Assembly (NCBI GenBank): GCA_963696585.1 | Contig: CAVOKW010000010.1 | Location: 62,001 to 126,000 of the forward strand | Direction of reading: 5' to 3' | Origin: Parvibaculum sp963696585 | GTDB lineage: Bacteria; Pseudomonadota; Alphaproteobacteria; Parvibaculales; Parvibaculaceae | Length of the DNA: 64,000 bases | In this document: positions 8,793-17,628 of the stretch, in pieces | Numbering within the stretch: the first letter of the stretch is position 1 | Layout of the letters: each line of letters opens with the position of its first letter | Program-made: the position numbers and the translations under genes | The notes under the pieces: model-generated | What the model saw: the letters and a program-made list of their open reading frames with translations, nothing else | Database searches by the model: none | What the model was told of the DNA's origin: nothing

Positions 8793-10019
8793 ATGAGCCA
8801 GACCGTTTCGATCGAGACTTCAGCAGGTCTTGTGGAGGGCATATGCGAGCCGAAGTTCAATGCGGTGCGCGATGCCTTTGTGGCCAATTTTGAAAAACGC
8901 GGCGAGGTCGGCGCCAATGTCGCGCTGACACTTGAAGGCAAGACGCTGGTTGATCTTTGGGGCGGGCGCAAGACGCCGGGCGGCGACGCCTGGACGCGCG
9001 ATACCGTATCGATTGTTTTTTCCTGCACCAAGGGCGCGACAGCGCTTTGTGCCCACATGCTTGCTGATCGTGGTCAGCTTGATATTGATGCCCCGGTGTC
9101 CCGGTATTGGCCCGGCTATGCGCAGCATGGCAAGGAAAAGACCACTGTCTCCATGATGCTCGATCATTCGGCCGGTGTGCCGCATCTGCGCGCCAAGCTG
9201 AAAGATGGCGCCTATAATGACTACGGCTATATGATCGGCATGATGGAACAGGAAGCGCCATTCTGGGAACCCGGCACGCGCAATGGCTATCATGGCGTGA
9301 CCTTTGCCTGGACGGTCGGCGAAATTGTGCATCGCGCCGCCGGGAAGCGTCTGGGCGCATTTTTCCGGGATGAAGTCGCCGGACCGCTCGGACTTGATTT
9401 CTGGATTGGTTTGCCGGAAGCCATTGAGCCGCGCGTGGCGCCCATGATTTTCGCCGTGCCGGATGAGGCCAGCATGCAGTCGCGCTTTACGCAGGCGGTG
9501 ATGAGCGATCCGACTTCGGCCTCGCATCTTTTCCTGATGAATAGCGGTGGCGTGAATTTCAATGATCGCGCCACACGCGCGGCCGAAATCGGCTCAGCCA
9601 ATGGCATCAGCAACGGGCGCGGACTGGCGGGCATGTATGCGCCGCTGGCCAATGGCGGCGGCAAGCTCGTATCGAAGGATACACTCGCGCGCATGGGGCG
9701 CGTTGCCATGGCAACCCATGATGACGCGACGCTGCTCATTCCGACACGCTTTGCGCTCGGCTATATGAAAAGCATGGATAATCGCAAGCTGCCCAATTCC
9801 GCGGGTCAAAGCTGCATCATGTCGGAGGCCGCTTTTGGCCATGTCGGCATGGGTGGTTCGATCGGTTTTGCCGATCCTGAGGCACGTCTGAGTTTTGGAT
9901 ATAGCATGAATCAGATGGGCAATGGCATTTTGCTCAATGAGCGCGGCCAATCCCTGATCGACGCGACTTATGCTGCGCTTGGCTATCGCAGCAATGCGAG
10001 CGGCGCCTGGATGGCTTGA
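8793..10019 (+). CDS. Serine hydrolase, EstB-like carboxylesterase of the beta-lactamase superfamily
   Basis: 408 residues from the ATG at 8793, chosen because a purine-rich GAGAGAGAGAAAG ribosome-binding stretch lies just ahead. An in-frame TTG at 8757 would add only a lysine-rich leader. The SxxK motif is S77-C-T-K80 and the Tyr motif is in NGYHGVTFAW. The block EVAGPLGLDFWIGLPE is characteristic of EstB-type esterases, and the late HxG-type motif is FGHVGMGGS. There is no signal peptide, so it is cytoplasmic. The family hydrolyses short-chain esters, and sometimes lactones; the native substrate is unknown. Confidence 0.9.
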   Translation: MSQTVSIETSAGLVEGICEPKFNAVRDAFVANFEKRGEVGANVALTLEGKTLVDLWGGRKTPGGDAWTRDTVSIVFSCTKGATALCAHMLADRGQLDIDAPVSRYWPGYAQHGKEKTTVSMMLDHSAGVPHLRAKLKDGAYNDYGYMIGMMEQEAPFWEPGTRNGYHGVTFAWTVGEIVHRAAGKRLGAFFRDEVAGPLGLDFWIGLPEAIEPRVAPMIFAVPDEASMQSRFTQAVMSDPTSASHLFLMNSGGVNFNDRATRAAEIGSANGISNGRGLAGMYAPLANGGGKLVSKDTLARMGRVAMATHDDATLLIPTRFALGYMKSMDNRKLPNSAGQSCIMSEAAFGHVGMGGSIGFADPEARLSFGYSMNQMGNGILLNERGQSLIDATYAALGYRSNASGAWMA

Positions 10020-10022
10020 GGG

Positions 10023-10445
10023 CTAGCTGCCGCTTGCAGGCTCGTCCTGCGGCGGCAGTCCCAAGGCTTCGCGGGCGGCCTTTTTATGGACCTGTTTGAT
10101 GTGGCTTGATACCAGGCCGAGTGTCGCCATCAAAACGGTTGCATCATCGGTGAAGCCAAAACCCGCGATGATGTCCGGCACGAAGTCAGCAGGCAGAACA
10201 AAATAGGCAAGCGCCGCCAGAAGCGTCGCCTTGACGCGGAGCGGTGTTGCAGGATCACGCGCGCAAAACCAGGCGGCAGCGGCTTCCTCGGCAAAGGGAA
10301 TGCGACCGGCATAGCGCGTCATCTTTTTCCAGAAGCCCTCGCGTACGGTCTGTTCATTGCGGGCCAGCACGGCAGGTAATTGGGTGATTTGCTCATCCAG
10401 CACGGTATGGCTGTTGCCTGTTGAACCGGGGGGTGACGCGGGCAT
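10023..10445 (-). CDS. YkvA family (DUF1232) protein
   Basis: 140 residues if translation begins at the ATG at 10445, which is preceded by a perfect AGGAGG ribosome-binding site with about seven bases of spacing; longer upstream readings lack support. The DUF1232 core is the segment around LLAALAYFVLPADFVPD followed by GFTDDATVL, a short hydrophobic hairpin with conserved aspartates. The role is unknown in the family. The gene converges on the EstB-like gene with only three bases between stops. Confidence 0.85.
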   Translation of the reverse strand: MPASPPGSTGNSHTVLDEQITQLPAVLARNEQTVREGFWKKMTRYAGRIPFAEEAAAAWFCARDPATPLRVKATLLAALAYFVLPADFVPDIIAGFGFTDDATVLMATLGLVSSHIKQVHKKAAREALGLPPQDEPASGS

Positions 10446-10674
10446 TGAGGATCCTCCTGCCGCTGGGGAAAGGGTCTTGATCCTAGCAAGATGGGGTGCA
10501 TCTGCGCCATGCGCAAGCCAAGGCTGCCGCTGCGTTATTGGCGGATGGCGCAAAAACGCCAGAAAAACAAGCGTTTGCGCTGTTATTTTAGGCTCGCTCT
10601 TTGGCCTGCGAGTTTGTAAAACCCTCGTCAAACAGGGCGGGCTTTGTCCCGTCGGATGGACAGGGAGATCCGAT

Positions 10675-11457
10675 ATGAAACTTGATTCAAGCATCAGTGC
10701 CGTTGTCACAGGCGGTGCGTCAGGCCTCGGCGAGGCAACAGCCCGCGCGCTTGCCGCGCATGGCGTCAAGGTCGCCATTTTCGATCTTCAGGAAGAAAAA
10801 GGCGAAAAGGTTGCCAAGGATCTTGGCGGCGTCTTCTGCAAGGTCAATGTGACGGATGATGCAAGTGTGGATGCCGGCTTTGCCAAGGCCCGCGCCGCCA
10901 TTGGTCAGGAACGTATCCTTGTCAATTGCGCAGGCACGGGTAATGCCATCAAGACAGCCTCGCGCAACAAGGAAACGGGTGCACCGGAATATTTCCCGCT
11001 CGACAAGTTCAACCTCATCATCCAGATCAATCTCGTCGGCACCTTTCGCTGCATTGCCAAGTCGGCGGCTGGCATGATGACACTTGATCCGCTGCCCGAT
11101 GGCGATCGTGGCGCCATCGTCAACACGGCCTCGGTTGCCGGTGAAGATGGCCAGATCGGTCAGGCTGCCTATTCAGCCTCCAAGGCTGGCGTGATCGGCA
11201 TGACATTGCCCATCGCCCGCGACCTGTCACGCGAAGCCATTCGCATCAACACCATTCTGCCCGGCATTTTCGACACGCCGCTGCTTGCCGGTGCGCCCGA
11301 AAAAGTGCGTCAGGCGCTTGGCGCGCAGGTGCCGTTCCCGTCGCGTCTGGGCCGTCCCGAGGAATATGCCAATCTGGCTCTGACCATGATCCAGAACGGC
11401 TACTTCAATGGCGAAGACGTTCGTCTTGATGGCGCAATCCGCATGGCACCGCGCTGA
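10675..11457 (+). CDS. Short-chain dehydrogenase of the HSD17B10 / type II 3-hydroxyacyl-CoA dehydrogenase group
   Basis: 260 residues from the ATG at 10675 (GGGAG about nine bases upstream). The NAD-binding motif TGGASGLG is near the N-terminus. NCAG follows, then the catalytic Ser in NTASVAG and the YSASK pair. The insert between the cofactor domain and the active site (NKETGAPEYFPLDKFNLI) is typical of HSD10-like enzymes that oxidise 3-hydroxyacyl-CoA, including branched-chain intermediates. A strong hairpin follows the gene. Confidence 0.9.
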   Translation: MKLDSSISAVVTGGASGLGEATARALAAHGVKVAIFDLQEEKGEKVAKDLGGVFCKVNVTDDASVDAGFAKARAAIGQERILVNCAGTGNAIKTASRNKETGAPEYFPLDKFNLIIQINLVGTFRCIAKSAAGMMTLDPLPDGDRGAIVNTASVAGEDGQIGQAAYSASKAGVIGMTLPIARDLSREAIRINTILPGIFDTPLLAGAPEKVRQALGAQVPFPSRLGRPEEYANLALTMIQNGYFNGEDVRLDGAIRMAPR

Positions 11458-11479
11458 TCGCAGCGATGCTAAAAAATGC

Positions 11480-11508
11480 AAAGGCCCCGGTTCGTCGCCG
11501 GGGCCTTT
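11480..11508 (+). terminator. Hairpin terminator between convergent SDR and phhB genes
   Basis: Perfect 11-bp stem AAAGGCCCCGG / CCGGGGCCTTT with a seven-base loop. A-rich sequence on the left and TTTCC on the right let it serve both strands, although the T-run for the + strand is short. Confidence 0.75.
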
Positions 11509-11532
11509 CCTGTTTGCATCTGCGCGACCTGC

Positions 11533-11826
11533 TCAGGCGGTGGCGATCTTGTCCATGAAGCCCGCCATGGCAATGTCATTCAGCGAGACGCCAGCGGCGT
11601 CATGCGTTGTCAGGGTCACTTCGACGCGATTATAGACGTTGAACCACTCCGGGTGATGGTTCATCTGCTCGGCGAGCAGGGCCACGCGCGTCATGAAGGC
11701 GAAGGCCTCGCTGAAATCGGCAAACTGATATTTGCGGAAAATCGCATCCTTGCCATCGACTTCCCGCCAATGGGGCAGGGCGGCCAAGGCGTCGGTTCGG
11801 GCTTTGCCGGTCAGCTTCTCAATCAT
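11533..11826 (-). CDS. phhB: 4a-hydroxytetrahydrobiopterin dehydratase (pterin-4a-carbinolamine dehydratase)
   Basis: 97 residues from the ATG at 11826, which has a GAGGAA ribosome-binding site; an upstream in-frame ATG (11856) lacks one. The signature MNHHPEWFNVYNRVEVTLTTHD carries the histidines of the active site. The enzyme recycles the pterin cofactor of phenylalanine hydroxylase, yet no hydroxylase gene is nearby. Orphan copies are common in Proteobacteria and may have another pterin-linked role. Confidence 0.93.
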   Translation of the reverse strand: MIEKLTGKARTDALAALPHWREVDGKDAIFRKYQFADFSEAFAFMTRVALLAEQMNHHPEWFNVYNRVEVTLTTHDAAGVSLNDIAMAGFMDKIATA

Positions 11827-11953
11827 GACAATTTCCTCAAAGTGCTGGCTGATCAACGTTCAGACTTCTTTTCGTCCTGGCGCGACACTCGCCCGGTTGG
11901 GTCAGCGATGCAAGAGCGCAAACCGCACTGACAGTTCTCTCGGCAGGATCTGG

Positions 11954-12529
11954 TCATTCAGGATGATCTGGCGACCAGTCCTCATCGCTGTATAGATCAT
12001 CATCGGGATAAGTCCGCTCGCAGCGATAGGGGCCGCCTCCCTGACTGTTGCGCGATGACAAGAGAACAACCCGGCCTGGCGAAAAGGGCGGCGCGGCAAA
12101 GAGATTATGCGCCATGACAAAACCATAGGCTTCAGCCGCTTCGACATGGCGAAGTCTGGCGATGGTGACATGCGGCATGAAGTTACGCTTGTCTGGCGAA
12201 AGGCCAACCCGGCGGGCGGCCGCTTCATGGCGCTGTTGCAGAAGGCTCAAGCTGTCGCTTGGCTTGACACCGACATAAAGCGCGGTTGGTTTGGCCCCGC
12301 CAAAGACGCCGACGCCTTCAAGCTCGATGGTGAGTGGCGTGAAGGGGATCAGGGCAAGCTCCGCATCGAGATCATCGGCGACATTTTCCGGCATGTCGCC
12401 AAAGAAGCGCAGGGTGAGGTGCAGGTCATCACGCTCGATCCAGCGCGCGCCATCAATTCCGCGCTGCAATCGGATGAGGCGCTCTGCCGCCTCATCTTCG
12501 ATTTCAAGCGCTGTGAACAGACGGATCAT
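11954..12529 (-). CDS. thpR: RNA 2',3'-cyclic phosphodiesterase (ThpR / LigT family)
   Basis: 191 residues of the 2H phosphoesterase superfamily. The two HxT motifs are present: HLT at residues 37-39 and HVT in MPHVTIARL near residue 122. Members open 2',3'-cyclic phosphates at RNA ends and were first seen as 2'-5' RNA ligases in vitro. The C-terminal 20 residues are acidic and poorly conserved. It lies downstream of the arylesterase gene on the same strand. Confidence 0.92.
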   Translation of the reverse strand: MIRLFTALEIEDEAAERLIRLQRGIDGARWIERDDLHLTLRFFGDMPENVADDLDAELALIPFTPLTIELEGVGVFGGAKPTALYVGVKPSDSLSLLQQRHEAAARRVGLSPDKRNFMPHVTIARLRHVEAAEAYGFVMAHNLFAAPPFSPGRVVLLSSRNSQGGGPYRCERTYPDDDLYSDEDWSPDHPE

Positions 12530-12541
12530 GCGGGACCAAAA

Positions 12542-12649
12542 TCAGGGACAGGGATCGGGCTGGCTGAGACGGATTTTCTGGATCGCTTTTTCCAGATCAT
12601 CGCTCCAGGCCAGACCCGTTGAGCCGACGGCTATTTTGAGCTGCGCCAT
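12542..12649 (-). CDS. Possible small ORF (35 residues), or displaced 3' coding sequence
   Basis: An ATG at 12649 opens a 35-codon frame to a TGA at 12542-12544, beginning MAQLKIAVGSTGLAW. The same frame stays open and protein-like upstream into the 3' end of the arylesterase gene, which is read in another frame. Codon choice is similar to real genes here. No clear ribosome-binding site is seen and I do not recognise the product. It may be a small gene, a remnant, or a sign that the arylesterase tail is frameshifted. Confidence 0.3.
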   Translation of the reverse strand: MAQLKIAVGSTGLAWSDDLEKAIQKIRLSQPDPCP

Positions 12650-13356
12650 GTCGATGGCCCCAATGATGTTGGCTGATTGGGTGAAGATCGTATTTCGGAA
12701 ATGAATTTTTCCATAAAGGGCATGAAGCGCGTGACCATGACGGCAATGCCGCGCTCATTCGGGTGCATGCCATCGGCCAGGCTGAGGTCACTATTGGTGG
12801 CCACGCCCTCCAGGAAAAACGGGTACAGCGTGAGCCTGTGTGCTTTGGCGAGCTCGGGATAAATGGCGTTGAATTCTTCGCCATATTCCTTGCCAAGATT
12901 GGGTGGGGCATACATGCCAACGAGCAGAACGGGGATTTTGCGTGATGTCAGATCACGGATGATTTGATCGAGATTGGCGCGGGTGATGGCCGGATTGATG
13001 CCGCGCAACGCATCATTGGCCCCGAGTTCAAGAATGACGGCGTCCGTTTGCGGGCCAACTGCCCAGTCCAGCCGCGACAACCCGCCTGAGCTTGTGTCGC
13101 CCGAGACACCGGCATTCTCAATCACAACATCCCGGATGCCTTTGGCGATGAGCGCTTTTTGCAGCTGTTCGGGAAAACCCTGACCGGGGGGCAGGAGATA
13201 GCCCGCCGTCAAGCTGTCGCCCAGCGCGACGATATGGATGTCTTTCGCCATGGCCGGTGTTGCGAGCAGCAGCCAGATGGCGAGTGCCAGCTTGCAAATG
13301 GCGCCATAAGCGCCATATCGGTTGGAGGTACCGGAAAGAGCCGCGGCGTGCCGCAT
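12631..13356 (-). CDS. Secreted arylesterase / lysophospholipase-like SGNH hydrolase (TesA type)
   Basis: 241 residues from the ATG at 13356. Residues 1-37 form a signal peptide with an ATPAMA cleavage region. All four SGNH blocks are intact: ALGDSLTAGY with nucleophile S48, NAGVSGDTSSGG, LGANDALRG and DGMHPNERG. The enzyme should act in the periplasm on ester or thioester bonds. It is divergent from an ABC exporter of the YbbA/YbbP type, an arrangement seen widely in Proteobacteria (tesA beside ybbAP). The last 20 or so residues are unlike the family and overlap another open frame, so the 3' end deserves checking. Confidence 0.9.
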   Translation of the reverse strand: MRHAAALSGTSNRYGAYGAICKLALAIWLLLATPAMAKDIHIVALGDSLTAGYLLPPGQGFPEQLQKALIAKGIRDVVIENAGVSGDTSSGGLSRLDWAVGPQTDAVILELGANDALRGINPAITRANLDQIIRDLTSRKIPVLLVGMYAPPNLGKEYGEEFNAIYPELAKAHRLTLYPFFLEGVATNSDLSLADGMHPNERGIAVMVTRFMPFMEKFISEIRSSPNQPTSLGPSTWRSSK

Positions 13357-13405
13357 GAAGGGCCTATGCTGGTCGGACAAAAGACAATCAGGGAAACAAG
13401 CTGGC

Positions 13406-14098
13406 GTGGGCGACGACATCATTGATCTGCAGAATGTGACCCTGAGCCTGCCTAGCCACGCCGGTTTGGTCAATATTTTGCGCGGCATCGATCTCAAGGT
13501 GCCCAAAGGCGAGGCGACAGGGCTTGTCGGGCCATCGGGGTCGGGCAAATCCACACTCCTCATGGTGCTGGCGGGGCTTGAGCGGCCAAGCTCTGGTCAA
13601 GTTCATGTTGCCGGAGAAGATCTTGGACGCCTTGATGAAGATGGGCTCGCCCGGTTTCGTCGTGATCATATAGGCATTGTGTTTCAGTCTTTCCACCTCG
13701 TGCCAACCATGTCGGCACTGGAAAATGTCGCCATCCCGCTGGAGCTTGCCGGATATAAGGACGCATTCGTGCGCGCCGAGGCGGAATTGCGCCAAGTGGG
13801 ACTTGGGCACCGATTGAGCCATTTCCCGGCCCAGTTATCAGGCGGTGAACAGCAGCGCGTGGCGCTGGCCCGCGCGGTGGCGGGGGATCCTGAAATCCTG
13901 CTGGCAGATGAGCCAACCGGCAATCTCGATCAGGAGACGGGAGAGGGCATTATTTCGCTGATGTTTGAACTGCATGCGAAGAAGGGCACGACACTCGTGC
14001 TGATCACGCATGATGAGGCGCTCGCCCGACGCTGTGATCGCATGATCCGGCTGCGCGATGGACTGGTGGAAAGTTCGTCCGTCGGCGTGCGCCCATGA
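13406..14098 (+). CDS. ABC transporter ATP-binding protein, YbbA/LolD-like
   Basis: 230 residues if the GTG at 13406 is used, matching the usual size; an ATG at 13358 would add 16 unconserved residues and overlap no other start. Walker A is GPSGSGKS, the signature is LSGGEQQR and Walker B is ILLADEPTGNLD, as in the MacB/LolD/YbbA class. Together with the overlapping permease it should form a mechanotransmission-type ABC complex working at the inner membrane rather than a classical importer. The divergent secreted arylesterase suggests handling of lipids or lipoproteins. Confidence 0.92.
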   Translation: MGDDIIDLQNVTLSLPSHAGLVNILRGIDLKVPKGEATGLVGPSGSGKSTLLMVLAGLERPSSGQVHVAGEDLGRLDEDGLARFRRDHIGIVFQSFHLVPTMSALENVAIPLELAGYKDAFVRAEAELRQVGLGHRLSHFPAQLSGGEQQRVALARAVAGDPEILLADEPTGNLDQETGEGIISLMFELHAKKGTTLVLITHDEALARRCDRMIRLRDGLVESSSVGVRP

Positions 14099-16656
14099 GC
14101 GAGGATGGCGCCGCCTCTTTTTCTCTGGCCATGCGTTATGCACGGCGCGAGTTGCGCGGGGGTGTCGCCGGATTTCGTATTTTCATTGCCTGTCTTGCGT
14201 TAGGCGTTGCAGCGATTGCCGGTGTCGGGTCGGTCTCTACAGCACTCACGCGGGGACTGGCGGAAAAGGGTCAGGATATTCTGGGTGGCGATGTCGATGT
14301 GCGTTTGATCCATCGTCAGGCCAGTGCGGCGGAGTATCAGGCTCTGGCGCGCGCAGGCACCATTTCCCTTGCCGCCGAAATGCGGGCCATGGCGCGGGTT
14401 GATGCGAAGGGTCAATCAGCTGCGGCGCAGAGTCTGGTTGAGTTAAAAGCCGTGGACGGGCCATACCCGCTCTATGGCGCGATGGTGCTTGAGCCTGACA
14501 TGCCATTGGCGGCGGCGCTTGGACGGCATGAAAATCGCTATGGCCTTGTGGCGGAACAAAATCTTGTCGGACGGCTTGGCGCCAAGCTCGGCGATCTCAT
14601 TCAGATCGGTGATGCGCGATTTGAGCTGCGCGCCATCATCAGGCATGAGCCGGACCGCATTGGCGATGGTTTTACGCTTGGCCCGCGTGTGATGATCGCG
14701 CAGGAGGCGCTTGCCGCAACGGCGCTGTTGCAGCCTGGCAGTCTTGTGACATGGCATTACAGGATGCGTTTTCCCGATACCGCCCGCAGCGATCAGGCGC
14801 TCAAGGTCTTTGCTGAAAAACTCAAGCGTGATTTTCCCGATGCGGGATGGCGTATTGCCGATCGCAATGACAGCGCCCCCTCCATGCGACGGTTTGTTGA
14901 GCGCGTGGCGCTCTTCTTGTCGCTTGTCGGATTGACGGCGCTGGTCGTCGGGGGGGTTGGTGTTGCCAATGCCGTTTCCGCCTATCTTGAACGCAAGCGA
15001 CAGGTGATTGCGATCTTCAAGTGTCTGGGCGCACCCGGCGCGTTTATTTTCAGGCTCTATCTGATGCAGATCGTGGCGCTGGCTTTGGTCGGCATCACCA
15101 TCGGGCTTGTTGTTGGCGCTGTACTTCCCTTTCTGGTGAAAATCGTCGCGGGCGATCTGATGCCGATTCCTGTTGAGCTTGGCGTCTATGCCGCGCCGCT
15201 CATGCTGGCGCTCGGTTATGGGCTGCTTACCGCACTTGCCTTTGCGATCTGGCCCCTGGCGCGGGCGCGTGACGTTCCGGCGGCGAGCCTTTTTCGCGAC
15301 ATCGTGGCGCCAGAGAGGCGCTGGCCCCGTTCGCGCTACATCGCGGCGACGCTTGGCATGTTGGTGCTGTTGGCAGGACTGGCGATCGGTTTTTCAGATG
15401 ATCGCCTGTTTTCCCTCTGGTTTGTGCTTGGGGCGCTAAGTGTTTTTTGTGTGCTGATGTTTGCCGCCCGCAGCATTGCCTGGCTTGCCGCCCGTGCCCC
15501 GCGCACAAACGCGCCAGACTGGCGCCTGGCGCTGGCCAATATCCATCGGCCCGGTGCGCCGACACAGGCTGTTGTGCTTTCACTCGGCCTTGGATTGACG
15601 TTGCTTGTGAGTGTGTCGCTGATCAATGGCAATTTATCAGGCGAGATCATGCGTGAATTGCCCGGACGCGCCCCTTCCTTCTTCTTTCTGGATATCCAGC
15701 CCGATCAGACGGATGCGTTGGAAAAAATCGTGCGTGAGACGGTGGGCTTTGAGGCCTTTGAGCGCGTGCCGATGCTGCGGGGCCGGATTTCATCGGTCAA
15801 GGGTGTGCCCGCCGATCAGCTGCATGTTGCCCCGGATGCGCAATGGGCGCTGAGTGGCGACAGGGGGCTGACTTATTCGTCGGCGATGCCCAAGGGATCG
15901 ACACTGGCCAGCGGTACATGGTGGCCAGATGATTATAGCGGGCCGTTGCTCGTTTCCTTTTCCGATGATCTGGCTCAGGGCTTTGGTGTGAAGCTTGGCG
16001 ATCAGGTGGGCGTCAATGTGCTGGGACGCGAAGTGACCGCGACCATCGCCAATACGCGGATCATTGATTGGGGCAGTCTCGGCATCAATTTCATATTCGT
16101 GTTTTCACCCGGCGTTTTGTCAGCAGCGCCACATACAGATCTGGCGACTGTTTCAGTGGCTGCCGATCAGGAGCAGGCGCTCGAGACGCGCGTCACGGGC
16201 GCCTTTCCCAATATCACCTCGGTCAGGGTCAAGGAAGCGCTGCAAAGCGTGAACAGTCTGTTGGAGAATTTTTCGTTCGCGGTTCAGGCAACGGGCATGA
16301 TCACGCTCGTTTCCGGCATTTTGGTACTGGCGGGTGCGATGGCGGCGGGCTTTGAAGCGCGGCGTCGCGACGCCGTCATCCTCAAGGTGCTGGGCGCGTC
16401 GCGCCGCCGCATTCTCGGCATATATATGCGCGAATATGCGCTGCTTGGCTTTTCGACGGCGCTTGTTGCCTCGTTCGCCGGAACGGCAGCGGCCTATAGC
16501 GTGGTTGCGGTGGTGATGGATCTGCCCTGGTCGTTTCTGCCGCTCACTTTGCTGGCGACGATTCTCGGGGCCAGCCTTGTCACCATTGCGCTCGGTCTGG
16601 CCGGGACATGGCGCGTCTTGTCCATCCCGGCGGCCAGTGTGCTGCGTAGCGATTAA
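14095..16656 (+). CDS. ABC transporter permease of the YbbP / FtsX family
   Basis: 853 residues. A single helix near residue 30 is followed by a large periplasmic domain. Then come helices near 285-390, a second half with helices near 420-510, another periplasmic domain, and three final helices (about 735-850), i.e. two FtsX domains. Typical blocks are SAYLERKRQVIAIFKCLGAPG and the later FEARRRDAVILKVLGASRRRILGIYM. The start overlaps the ATPase stop by four bases (ATGA), so the two subunits are coupled. Length and layout fit YbbP. Confidence 0.92.
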   Translation: MSEDGAASFSLAMRYARRELRGGVAGFRIFIACLALGVAAIAGVGSVSTALTRGLAEKGQDILGGDVDVRLIHRQASAAEYQALARAGTISLAAEMRAMARVDAKGQSAAAQSLVELKAVDGPYPLYGAMVLEPDMPLAAALGRHENRYGLVAEQNLVGRLGAKLGDLIQIGDARFELRAIIRHEPDRIGDGFTLGPRVMIAQEALAATALLQPGSLVTWHYRMRFPDTARSDQALKVFAEKLKRDFPDAGWRIADRNDSAPSMRRFVERVALFLSLVGLTALVVGGVGVANAVSAYLERKRQVIAIFKCLGAPGAFIFRLYLMQIVALALVGITIGLVVGAVLPFLVKIVAGDLMPIPVELGVYAAPLMLALGYGLLTALAFAIWPLARARDVPAASLFRDIVAPERRWPRSRYIAATLGMLVLLAGLAIGFSDDRLFSLWFVLGALSVFCVLMFAARSIAWLAARAPRTNAPDWRLALANIHRPGAPTQAVVLSLGLGLTLLVSVSLINGNLSGEIMRELPGRAPSFFFLDIQPDQTDALEKIVRETVGFEAFERVPMLRGRISSVKGVPADQLHVAPDAQWALSGDRGLTYSSAMPKGSTLASGTWWPDDYSGPLLVSFSDDLAQGFGVKLGDQVGVNVLGREVTATIANTRIIDWGSLGINFIFVFSPGVLSAAPHTDLATVSVAADQEQALETRVTGAFPNITSVRVKEALQSVNSLLENFSFAVQATGMITLVSGILVLAGAMAAGFEARRRDAVILKVLGASRRRILGIYMREYALLGFSTALVASFAGTAAAYSVVAVVMDLPWSFLPLTLLATILGASLVTIALGLAGTWRVLSIPAASVLRSD

Positions 16657-16817
16657 GCGCCTGAAAGCGCTGGAATATTTCGATACAACACAAAAGCATG
16701 TGGGGATAAACCCCTCTCGCTGTTACGAAATTTTCATCAAGTATGTCCGGTTTCGCTTGAATTTGTCAGGCCGCGGGCCAATATGTGGGCAAGCACTTTT
16801 CAGGAGGGTGCGCAGAC

Positions 16818-17570
16818 ATGGCAAATTACGATCAAGACCAGATGCGGGTACGGGTTGGCGCAGGCGATGCCGCCATCGACCAGGGCCTGCGCAGCTATAT
16901 GCTCGGCGTCTATAACTACATGGCCGGTGCGCTGGCCGTTACAGGCGTTGTCGCCTATCTCGCCTTCACAATGGCTGTGACGCAGACGTCAGGCAGCCTT
17001 GAGCTGACAGCTTTCGGCCAGGCGATTTTCATGAGCCCGCTCAAATGGGTCGTCATGCTGGCGCCTCTCGGCATGGTGCTGCTGCTTGGCTTCCGCGTTC
17101 ATTCGATGAGCCTCTCGGCCGTGCAGACGACCTTCTGGGTCTATGCCGGTTTGATGGGGCTGTCGCTTTCGACGATCTTTCTCGTCTATACGGGCAACAG
17201 CATCGCGACGACCTTCTTCGTCACCGCTGCGTCTTTCGGCGCGCTCAGCCTTTATGGCTACACCACGAAGCGCAGCCTCTCGGCGATGGGTTCGTTCTTG
17301 ATGATGGGCCTTTTCGGCATCATCATTGCGTCGCTGGTGCAGCTCTTCCTTCAGAGTCCCGGCTTGCAGTTCGCGATTTCGGTGCTCGGCGTGCTGATTT
17401 TTGCCGGCCTGACGGCCTGGGATACGCAGCGCATCAAGGAAATGTATTTCGCCGGAGACGATGCATCGGTGGCGGGCAAGAAAGCCGTGATGGGCGCGTT
17501 GTCGCTCTATCTCGACTTTATCAACCTGTTCCTGTTCATGCTGCGTTTCATGGGCAATCAGCGCAGCTAA
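16818..17570 (+). CDS. Bax inhibitor-1 / YccA family membrane protein
   Basis: 250 residues from the ATG at 16818, which follows a perfect AGGAGG (16802-16807). About seven membrane helices span residues 30-245. The family block LYLDFINLFLFMLRFMG is at the C-terminus, and AWDTQRIKEMY is the family's conserved cytoplasmic loop. Members include calcium-leak channels (YetJ) and FtsH-associated YccA; which applies here is unknown. A strong terminator follows. Confidence 0.92.
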   Translation: MANYDQDQMRVRVGAGDAAIDQGLRSYMLGVYNYMAGALAVTGVVAYLAFTMAVTQTSGSLELTAFGQAIFMSPLKWVVMLAPLGMVLLLGFRVHSMSLSAVQTTFWVYAGLMGLSLSTIFLVYTGNSIATTFFVTAASFGALSLYGYTTKRSLSAMGSFLMMGLFGIIIASLVQLFLQSPGLQFAISVLGVLIFAGLTAWDTQRIKEMYFAGDDASVAGKKAVMGALSLYLDFINLFLFMLRFMGNQRS

Positions 17571-17594
17571 CCGCGCAACAGCACCAATGAAAAG

Positions 17595-17623
17595 AAAAGC
17601 CCCGGTGATGCGCCGGGGCTTTT
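17595..17623 (+). terminator. Bidirectional hairpin terminator
   Basis: Perfect 11-bp stem AAAAGCCCCGG / CCGGGGCTTTT with loop TGATGCG, flanked by A's on the left and T's on the right. It separates the convergent BI-1 and DUF2794 genes. Confidence 0.88.
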
Positions 17624-17628
17624 TGCAT

